DNA of 10,953 nt from Wohlfahrtiimonas sp. (GTDB taxonomy: Bacteria > Pseudomonadota > Gammaproteobacteria > Cardiobacteriales > Wohlfahrtiimonadaceae). The stretch is from the NCBI GenBank assembly GCA_030149965.1, contig JASLHB010000066.1, forward strand, positions 1-10,953. The letters are read 5' to 3'. The translations under genes were made by a program, and so were the position numbers. This document shows positions 5,959-10,953 of the stretch, in pieces. Within the stretch, counting starts at the first letter, position 1. Every line of letters starts with the position of its first letter. The notes under the pieces were generated by a model, which saw nothing but the letters and a program-made list of their open reading frames with translations, made no database searches and had not been told where the DNA came from.

Positions 5959-6762
5959 TTAATCTTTTAAGTGAATAAGCCATTGATACATAGAGATAAA
6001 AAATGCACCGCCAATAATATTGCCTAAAGTCACTGGTATTAAATTTTGCGTAAAAAAGTTTTGCCAAGTTAATGTTGCTCTTAATATTTCGACATCAGTT
6101 AAGGCATTTAACATTTCAGGCGTTGCTAACATTAAAGAATAAATGCCCGCAGGAACCATAAACATATTAGCAACGCTGTGTTCAAAACCTGCTGCGATGA
6201 ATAAACCAACAGGAAATAAGACGGCAATCATTTTATCTGTTAATGAATGCGCGCTTAAACTCATCCAGACAGCTAAACAAACCATGATGTTACATAAAAT
6301 ACCTAACCCTACTGCCTCTACAAAAGTATGCGCTAATTTATGCTCAGATGTTGCAATATAGTAGAGCCCAATTTTTCCGCCATAGTCAAAAGGATGCCCG
6401 CTCATGATGATCAAGCCCACTAAAACGAGTGCGCCAATAAAGTTACCTAAGTAAACAACGCTCCAATTGGCAAACATTTTCTTTAAGGTGATTTTTTTAC
6501 TAGCCACTGCCATTACAGTCATAGTTGTTGAGGTGAATAAGTCTGCACCTAGCACAAGTGTCAATAATAAACCTAAGCTAAAAACTAAACCGCCAACAAT
6601 TTTACCAGCACCTTGCACATTGGCGATAACACAATAAACAAAACCTAAGCCTATGAAAACACCGGCCATCATGGCATATAGTAAAACTTTATGATTAGGC
6701 TTATTTGCCTTACTAATCATTATATCTAATGCTTTTTCTGCGATTACTTTATAATTATTCAT
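5959..6762 (-). CDS. focA: Formate channel FocA (formate/nitrite transporter family)
   Basis: FocA forms a pentameric inner-membrane channel that moves formate out of, or back into, cells doing mixed-acid fermentation. The 267 residues have the six-helix family pattern. Two signatures fit FocA better than NirC: GADLFTSTTM (72-81), the region of the gating loop, and GFEHSVANMFMVPAGI (192-207), which carries the conserved pore histidine, here His195. EAVGLGILCNIMVCLAVWMS and NLIPVTLGNIIGG also match FocA closely. The ATG at 6762 has a modest GAGAAAG ribosome site. No pflB or pflA lies alongside, unlike the enteric focA-pflB operon; the next gene downstream is the cold-shock gene. No clear terminator follows. 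An FNR-like site upstream is consistent with anaerobic control. Confidence 0.93.
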   Translation of the reverse strand: MNNYKVIAEKALDIMISKANKPNHKVLLYAMMAGVFIGLGFVYCVIANVQGAGKIVGGLVFSLGLLLTLVLGADLFTSTTMTVMAVASKKITLKKMFANWSVVYLGNFIGALVLVGLIIMSGHPFDYGGKIGLYYIATSEHKLAHTFVEAVGLGILCNIMVCLAVWMSLSAHSLTDKMIAVLFPVGLFIAAGFEHSVANMFMVPAGIYSLMLATPEMLNALTDVEILRATLTWQNFFTQNLIPVTLGNIIGGAFFISMYQWLIHLKD

Positions 6763-6797
6763 AATAACTTTCTCGAATCAGGTTATTTAAAAGGCAT

Positions 6798-6839
6798 ACT
6801 TTACTTTACTTTTATTTTTATAAAATTTACTTTAATCAA
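6798..6839 (-). promoter_or_regulatory. Candidate FNR-activated promoter of focA
   Basis: TTTAC-TTTA-ATCAA (6826-6839) matches the FNR palindrome TTGAT-N4-ATCAA at eight of ten positions. If its centre (6832.5) is placed at -41.5, the -10 hexamer should occupy 6803-6798, and exactly there the minus strand reads TAAAGT (four of six to TATAAT). This class II geometry, together with focA being a known FNR target in E. coli, supports the call. The region is AT-rich, so chance matches are a risk. Confidence 0.42.
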
Positions 6840-6862
6840 ACTACCTTGCAGAACATCATAAC

Positions 6863-7375
6863 ATGAGTCAATTATTTAGCAGTTATATTGCTTTGGGGTC
6901 AAATTTGGACAATCCCATTGCACATTTAAATGAAGCATTGAGCGAAATAGAAACTTTGCCAGATACACGTATAGTGCAAACCTCTCACTTTTATAGAACT
7001 AAGCCAATAGGACCAGAGCAGCCAGATATTATTAATGCTGTTATAGAAGTTGAAACGAGATTAGAGCCCTATTCTTTATTGCATGCTTTGCAAAAAATTG
7101 AATTAGAGCATGGTCGTGAGCGGATTATTCGCTTTGGTGCACGTACTTTGGATCTGGATATTTTGTTATTCGAAGATGTTAACATGGATGATATTGAATT
7201 AACGATTCCCCATCCAAGAATGCAGAATCGTAATTTCGTTTTAATTCCACTCAAAGAAATAGCGCCAGATTTGCATCTAGCGCCATTTGGTCATATTGAT
7301 GATTTAATCGCTCAGAATGATCCTGAGGATTATGTGATTCCGTTAGATCTTGAAGCGCTTGGCCACAAATCCTAA
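6863..7375 (+). CDS. folK: 2-amino-4-hydroxy-6-hydroxymethyldihydropteridine pyrophosphokinase FolK
   Basis: FolK (HPPK) moves pyrophosphate from ATP to 6-hydroxymethyl-7,8-dihydropterin, making the pterin substrate for dihydropteroate synthase in folate synthesis. The 170 residues fit the family (159 in E. coli). YIALGSNL is at 8-15, and the catalytic block RFGARTLDLDILLF is at 90-103, with the two magnesium-binding aspartates at 97 and 99. IPHPRMQNRNFVLIPL (115-130) contains the conserved His117 and Arg residues. The ATG at 6863 has no strong Shine-Dalgarno sequence. The gene stands alone, without folB or folP nearby, and diverges from focA. Its 3' end overlaps the convergent transporter gene by 33 bases. 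Confidence 0.96.
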   Translation: MSQLFSSYIALGSNLDNPIAHLNEALSEIETLPDTRIVQTSHFYRTKPIGPEQPDIINAVIEVETRLEPYSLLHALQKIELEHGRERIIRFGARTLDLDILLFEDVNMDDIELTIPHPRMQNRNFVLIPLKEIAPDLHLAPFGHIDDLIAQNDPEDYVIPLDLEALGHKS

Positions 7376-8608
7376 CCAAACACCTAAAACACATAAGAAA
7401 ATTAAGTAATAGCTTACAAAATTTTCACTGAATCCTTGTGCAATTACAGGCACAAGGAACGTTGTTAGGCCACCAAAGAATGCATTACCAATATTATAAG
7501 AGAAGCTCATACCAGATAAGCGAACTCGTGGTTCATACAATTTTACAATGAAGATTGGCACACATGCGACTAAACCTAAAAATAGCGAACTGAAGATATA
7601 TAATCCCCCTACCAATAATGTATTGGCATCTGTACCTAAATAACTGAAGAAAATTGAGCTGCTTGTACCTAAGATGATGGAAAAGAAGATCATTGTTTTA
7701 GATAAGCCGATGCGATCTACCATTAAACCTGCAATCACACTGCCAATAATATTCATCGCTGTGGCTAACAATGCAATTTTATTGACGAAAGGTACTGCAA
7801 GTCCGTAAAGCTCAGATTTCATCAAATTTGGGATTAATAAAACCATAATAACGCCAGCCATTAATAACCATGTTGTCAAAATCCCAAAAAAGCTTTCTTT
7901 AAGATATTTCTTCAACACGATCTTAATCGGGAATTCACTGCTTTTTTCACGTTCTGTTTTGAATTGTAGGAACACAGGTGTTTCTTGTAAGTAACGGCGT
8001 AAATATAATGCAAATAGACCTAATCCACCACCAATAATGAAAGGAATACGCCATGCAAAGTCCTTCACTTCTTGTTCTGTGAAAATGATATTGAGAGAAG
8101 TGGAAATTGCATAACCGATTAATACACCAAACGTTAATCCAGCGGCAATTAAACTATTGGCTAAGCCTAGATGATTTGATTTCACATGCTCTGTGACGAA
8201 TACGTGGGCGCTTGGTACTTCACCACCCAAAGCAATTCCTTGTAATAAGCGCATCAATAAGAGCAATAATGGTGCTAAAATTCCCACGCTTTCATAAGTT
8301 GGTAGTAAACCAATCATTAATGTCGGAACTGCCATTAAAAATAATGACAACATGAACATTCGTTTGCGGCCAACAATATCACCAAAATGAGCCAGTATAA
8401 TCCCACTCAATGGCCTCACGAAGTATGCAACAGCATAAATGCCATAAATACTCATTAAAGAACCTAATTCTGATTGCTCGGGAAAGAAATGTAATTTCAG
8501 AATAGGAATAAACGTTAAAAAAACAATGAAGTCATAGAATTCTAAAGCACCACCCAATGAAGACAAGGACAATGTTTTGATGTCCGACTTTGTTAAAGCA
8601 TTACTCAT
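7343..8608 (-). CDS. MFS transporter, metabolite:H+ symporter (ProP/KgtP-like) family
   Basis: This inner-membrane carrier of 421 residues has about 12 hydrophobic segments. It belongs to the metabolite:H+ symporter branch of the major facilitator superfamily, whose members carry osmolytes (ProP), 2-oxoglutarate (KgtP), citrate or related compounds. Supporting motifs are SLGGALEFYDF (17-27) at the start of helix 1, HFGDIVGRKRM (74-84) in loop 2-3, RLLQGIALGGE (120-130) in helix 4 and a second-half loop GLMVDRIG (294-301). The substrate cannot be named. I chose the ATG at 8608. An open extension upstream to 8650 starts with TTG-ATG, lacks a ribosome site and would add a hydrophobic stretch unlike the family; a weak GGA site precedes 8608. 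The stop overlaps the end of folK on the opposite strand. Confidence 0.9.
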   Translation of the reverse strand: MSNALTKSDIKTLSLSSLGGALEFYDFIVFLTFIPILKLHFFPEQSELGSLMSIYGIYAVAYFVRPLSGIILAHFGDIVGRKRMFMLSLFLMAVPTLMIGLLPTYESVGILAPLLLLLMRLLQGIALGGEVPSAHVFVTEHVKSNHLGLANSLIAAGLTFGVLIGYAISTSLNIIFTEQEVKDFAWRIPFIIGGGLGLFALYLRRYLQETPVFLQFKTEREKSSEFPIKIVLKKYLKESFFGILTTWLLMAGVIMVLLIPNLMKSELYGLAVPFVNKIALLATAMNIIGSVIAGLMVDRIGLSKTMIFFSIILGTSSSIFFSYLGTDANTLLVGGLYIFSSLFLGLVACVPIFIVKLYEPRVRLSGMSFSYNIGNAFFGGLTTFLVPVIAQGFSENFVSYYLIFLCVLGVWLGFVAKRFKI

Positions 8609-8645
8609 CTTGAATTTCCAAAAAATGAACAAAAAAGCATAGTAC

Positions 8646-8679
8646 ATCAATTGATATACAATTGCCTTATTCAGGCAAT
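8646..8679. repeat. Palindrome and inverted repeat upstream of the MFS gene
   Basis: ATCAATTGAT (8646-8655) is a perfect 10-base palindrome. It is followed by the inverted repeat ATTGCCT (8661-8667) and AGGCAAT (8673-8679) with a 5-base loop. Both lie 40-70 bases before the MFS start codon, where an operator or leader hairpin would act. No T run follows, so it is not a terminator. No regulator is suggested by the sequence. Confidence 0.4.
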
Positions 8680-8800
8680 CTAACCTTATTTATATAAAAT
8701 ATTATTAATAAGGTATTTAATATTTTTATTAGTTTAATTAATAAAAAATATTAATCATAATCGAATACTAATTAATCAAAATAGACTAAACATATCCATA

Positions 8801-8822
8801 AAATATGACTTGCATCATATTT
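8801..8822. promoter_or_regulatory. CRP-like palindrome in the divergent region
   Basis: AAATATGA (8801-8808) and TCATATTT (8815-8822) are perfect inverted arms around six bases. The 22-base frame is that of the E. coli CRP site, AAATGTGA-N6-TCACATTT, with 14 of 16 arm positions identical; both arms have A in place of the first G of TGTGA. That G is a contact base, so a different CRP/FNR-family regulator is as likely as CRP. It lies about 160 bases before the lipoprotein gene and 190 before the MFS gene. Confidence 0.35.
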
Positions 8823-8981
8823 CAAATTTTATGTCATGAAAAAATCATAAATATTCTTTATGTACTATCCTTAATTTTGATCATAAGTTAACCAAGTATT
8901 TTGAATTACATAACGATCAGAAGATGGTTAATGATTTCAGAAAAAATATATTAATTTCAAATTCTTAAAGGTAGTTGATTA

Positions 8982-9401
8982 ATGCGACATGATACTTTCT
9001 CCCCATTAGGGAAATGTCTTTTGGTAGTGCCAATGGCTTTGGTGATGTTTGGTTGTGCTTCGAATATTCGTCACGATTATGCAATAAATAATGAAAAAAA
9101 TGATCCTATTATTGAAGTTGTTAGAGACAATAAAACAGCAATAAAATCAAAATCTGATAGTGCTAATGACTGTAAAACAAATTTTTATATTAATAATGCC
9201 AAAGTAGGCGCATTTGCTATTGCTGATCTATCTAATTATCAGCTCGCACCTGGTCAATATAATTTTTCAGTAGATAACTGCCAAGGTAGATGTTCTAGAT
9301 ATGGTTTAGATGTTGAGATCAAACAAGGTGAATTCCAAAAATTCATTTTGTCAGCAGATGCAACGGGCAAACCTTTCATTATTGTTAATCAATCAAAATA
9401 A
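8982..9401 (+). CDS. Small uncharacterised lipoprotein upstream of the adhesin
   Basis: The 139-residue product has a lipoprotein signal: a basic start, a hydrophobic run LLVVPMALVM and lipobox MFGC with Cys25. The mature part is polar and probably beta-rich. TNFYINNAKVGAFAIADLSNYQLAPGQYNFSVDN (about 66-99) looks like the prosthesis-like pattern (peptide-name-value, then LxPGxY) of DUF2846- or PEGA-type small periplasmic domains, a resemblance only. Cys64, Cys100 and Cys104 could form disulphides. The ribosome site AAAGG stands about ten bases ahead of the ATG. The adhesin gene begins 57 bases later in the same direction with no terminator between, so the two are probably cotranscribed, and the lipoprotein may help display or secrete the adhesin. 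Function is unknown. Confidence 0.8.
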   Translation: MRHDTFSPLGKCLLVVPMALVMFGCASNIRHDYAINNEKNDPIIEVVRDNKTAIKSKSDSANDCKTNFYINNAKVGAFAIADLSNYQLAPGQYNFSVDNCQGRCSRYGLDVEIKQGEFQKFILSADATGKPFIIVNQSK

Positions 9402-9458
9402 TATTCAATAAAATCTGACTAAACATAGCGGTTAAAACATATTAAGGTATAAAAATAC

Positions 9459-10953
9459 ATGTCGACATTTGTTATCGTAGAGAAAAAATCATTAAATGAA
9501 AAAAGCGTTGATGCTTCAAGCATCAGCCTTAAAGCGCCATCATCAGTTCATACAAAATTATATAGAGATGATGTGGCAGAATTTGTTCAAGATGGTAATA
9601 ACCTGATCTTAAAATTAAAAAATGGCAAAACAGTTGTGATTAACCGTTTTTTTGTGAAAGAAGACGAAGAAGAATCAGAATTATTGTTTGAAGATGAAGA
9701 TTGTGGTCTTCCATGGTTACCATTCTTATTAGGTGGCGCAGGCGCAGCTGGTGCGATTGCTGCTGTTGCAGGTAGCGGCGGTGGTAAAGATGGTGATGCT
9801 ACACCAACACCAATTGCACCTGTTATTCCTGCTCCATCAGTTGACGTTACAGGTTATGAGGATAACGTTGGAGCTTATGGGAATATTGGTGACAAAGTAA
9901 CAAATATTTTGAGTGGTGGTTTGACTAAAGATAATCTACCAACTATTTCTGGTACAGTGAAGAATGCCAAAGAAGTTGTTGTGACTATTAAAGATGAAAC
10001 TGGTGCAGTTGTTAAAACTGCAACAGTTTCTGTGAATGCAGATGGACAATGGATGTTGCCAGAATCTGAATTCAAATCTCCATTAGTAGATGGTAAATAT
10101 ACAATTACAGCAACAGTAAAAGATGCTAATGGTAATGATGTTGTTTCTAACGACTATGTTGTGACTGTGGATACTACAGTTGACGCAGGTAATCCAGAAA
10201 TCATTACAAGTACAGATGGTTCAAGCACAATTACGACAACCGTTGATCCTAAAGATGTGACTAAAGTTGAGGTGATTGATCCAACTACTAAAAAACCAAT
10301 CGATGGTTTAGATGTGAAAGGCCCAGATGCTGACGGTAAAGTGACGATCACAGGTAAGATTCCTAATGGCGTAACACCAGAGTTGAAGGTAACGGATAAA
10401 GTTGGTAACGAGAATCAAGTACCAGTAACGGATAAAACACCGAATATAACGCCAGCTGCAACAGTTGAAATAACAGGCTATGAAGATAACGTTGGCACAA
10501 TCAAAGGCAATATTGCATCAGGCAAATCAACTGACGACAATAAACCTGTGATCAGTGGTAAAGCTACAAATGCAACAGAAGTTGAAGTAACGATTACAGA
10601 TGCAGCAGGTAAAGTTTTAACTAAAACTGTTGCTGTTAAAAAAGATGGTTCATGGAAGTTGCCTGAATTAACAGATGCAGAAAAATTATCAGATGGCGAT
10701 GTTAAAATCACAGCAGTTGCTAAAGATGTTTCAGGTAAAGAAGTAACGTCTAACGAATACACAGTGACTGTGACTTCAGAAAGTGATGTGCCAACAGCAC
10801 CAGAAAATGATGCACCGACAGCAACAGCAGATCCAATCACAGTGCCAGAAGATGGCAAGGTGGATGGTAAAGTTGTGGGTCATGATAAAGATGGTGATCC
10901 ATTAACGTACACAGTTGAGCCGGGCAATGAACCGAAGAACGGTACAGTGGTGT
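9459..10953 (+). CDS. BapA-like giant adhesin, N-terminal 498 residues (truncated by window)
   Basis: The frame is open from the ATG at 9459 to the right edge with no stop. The first 80 residues resemble the BapA prefix domain of type I-secreted biofilm adhesins: SSISLKAPSSVHTKLYRDDVAEF, a NGKTVVINRFF strand and an acidic LLFEDEDCG. A short hydrophobic Gly/Ala tract, LPWLPFLLGGAGAAGAIAAVAG (84-105), follows; it is typical of these proteins and is not a cleavable signal peptide. A Pro/Thr linker then leads to Ig-like domains: repeat 1 (128-237), a different one (about 243-330) and repeat 2 (336-438). A new module from 449 carries HDKDGDPLTYTV, a cadherin-like calcium-binding tandem repeat. Such adhesins end with a C-terminal type I signal and need an ABC exporter plus TolC-like outer-membrane pore, all outside the window. 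The ribosome site AAGG is about eleven bases before the ATG. The product is probably cell-surface and biofilm-related. Confidence 0.88.
   Translation, partial: MSTFVIVEKKSLNEKSVDASSISLKAPSSVHTKLYRDDVAEFVQDGNNLILKLKNGKTVVINRFFVKEDEEESELLFEDEDCGLPWLPFLLGGAGAAGAIAAVAGSGGGKDGDATPTPIAPVIPAPSVDVTGYEDNVGAYGNIGDKVTNILSGGLTKDNLPTISGTVKNAKEVVVTIKDETGAVVKTATVSVNADGQWMLPESEFKSPLVDGKYTITATVKDANGNDVVSNDYVVTVDTTVDAGNPEIITSTDGSSTITTTVDPKDVTKVEVIDPTTKKPIDGLDVKGPDADGKVTITGKIPNGVTPELKVTDKVGNENQVPVTDKTPNITPAATVEITGYEDNVGTIKGNIASGKSTDDNKPVISGKATNATEVEVTITDAAGKVLTKTVAVKKDGSWKLPELTDAEKLSDGDVKITAVAKDVSGKEVTSNEYTVTVTSESDVPTAPENDAPTATADPITVPEDGKVDGKVVGHDKDGDPLTYTVEPGNEPKNGTVV
9840..10169 (+). repeat. Adhesin Ig-like repeat, copy 1
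   Basis: Residues 128-237 of the adhesin form the first copy of an Ig-like unit that begins VTGYEDNVG and ends NDYVVTV. It has the internal landmarks NLPTISGTVKNA, VTIKDETG, DGQWMLP and YTITATVKDANGN. It is related to copy 2 at 10464-10772, but the DNA has diverged: the two copies share short blocks such as GATAACGTTGG near their starts. Confidence 0.75.
10464..10772 (+). repeat. Adhesin Ig-like repeat, copy 2
   Basis: Residues 336-438 begin ITGYEDNVG and end NEYTVTV, with NKPVISGKATNA, VTITDAAG, DGSWKLP and VKITAVAKDVSGK matching copy 1 in order. Copy 2 is seven residues shorter, mainly in the stretch after GYEDNVG. A non-matching Ig-like segment separates the copies. Confidence 0.75.

Larger units (their letters stand above)
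8609..8981. other. AT-rich intergenic region between the MFS and lipoprotein genes
   Basis: This 373-base gap separates divergent genes and should carry both promoters. Bases 8701-8760 contain only four G or C in 60. Many TATAAT-like strings occur, so no single promoter can be picked with confidence. Two inverted-repeat elements are listed separately. The only plus-strand small frame noticed, 14 codons at 8924, has no convincing ribosome site. Such DNA is a typical target for H-NS-like silencers, but that is inference. Confidence 0.6.

Noticed and set aside
5959..6762. Nitrite channel NirC instead of FocA.
   Set aside because: GADLFTSTTM and GFEHSVANMFMVP match FocA; NirC proteins differ in these segments, and no nitrite reductase genes are adjacent.
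8609..8650. N-terminal extension of the MFS transporter starting at 8650.
   Set aside because: It adds a hydrophobic stretch before the usual short cytoplasmic N-terminus, and no ribosome site precedes it; ATG 8608 fits the family better.
8924..8968. A 14-codon frame just upstream of the lipoprotein gene that could be a leader peptide.
   Set aside because: No convincing Shine-Dalgarno sequence and no run of regulatory codons; short frames are expected in such AT-rich DNA.
10478..10858. Long open frame on the minus strand opposite the adhesin (also 9875-10075 and 10154-10351).
   Set aside because: The translations are Val/Ser/Thr-rich, lack ribosome sites, and arise from the repetitive Thr/Lys/Asp codon use of the real plus-strand adhesin frame.

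Overview
The window looks like chromosomal DNA of an AT-rich gammaproteobacterium. ClpB, QueA, FolK, FocA, the cold-shock protein and the LoiP-type peptidase all read as ordinary gammaproteobacterial proteins. The lipoprotein signals, the formate channel and the BapA-type adhesin fit a Gram-negative host. The low GC content and protein flavour suggest something like the Wohlfahrtiimonas/Ignatzschineria group, but that is an inference without a database search. No insertion sequence, prophage, tRNA, rRNA or CRISPR array was seen.

Layout. Bases 1-1889 run on the plus strand: the tail of an unidentified gene overlapping queA (queuosine synthesis), then an orphan HEPN-type gene with a strong terminator. 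Bases 1897-6762 run on the minus strand in the transcription order focA, cold-shock gene, clpB, loiP. Each of these appears to be its own unit, with terminators after clpB and the cold-shock gene, a heat-shock-like promoter before clpB and a hairpin-rich leader before the cold-shock gene. focA and folK diverge from a 100-bp region that holds an FNR-like site. folK (plus) and an MFS transporter (minus) converge and overlap by 33 bases. After a very AT-rich gap of about 370 bp come a small lipoprotein gene and the first 498 codons of a large BapA-like adhesin that runs off the right edge.

The genes form housekeeping and stress modules (tRNA modification, folate, protein disaggregation, envelope proteolysis, cold shock, formate transport) followed by an accessory surface-adhesion locus. 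The most unexpected signals are not genes. A near-perfect ParB-binding parS sequence is embedded in the last codons of clpB. DnaA-box-like sites cluster upstream of and inside the 5' end of clpB, including two tandem pairs with the same 12-base spacing. Together they hint that the window lies near the replication origin, or that clpB expression is tied to replication. The other candidates for something undescribed are the orphan HEPN protein beside queA and the lipoprotein-adhesin pair.
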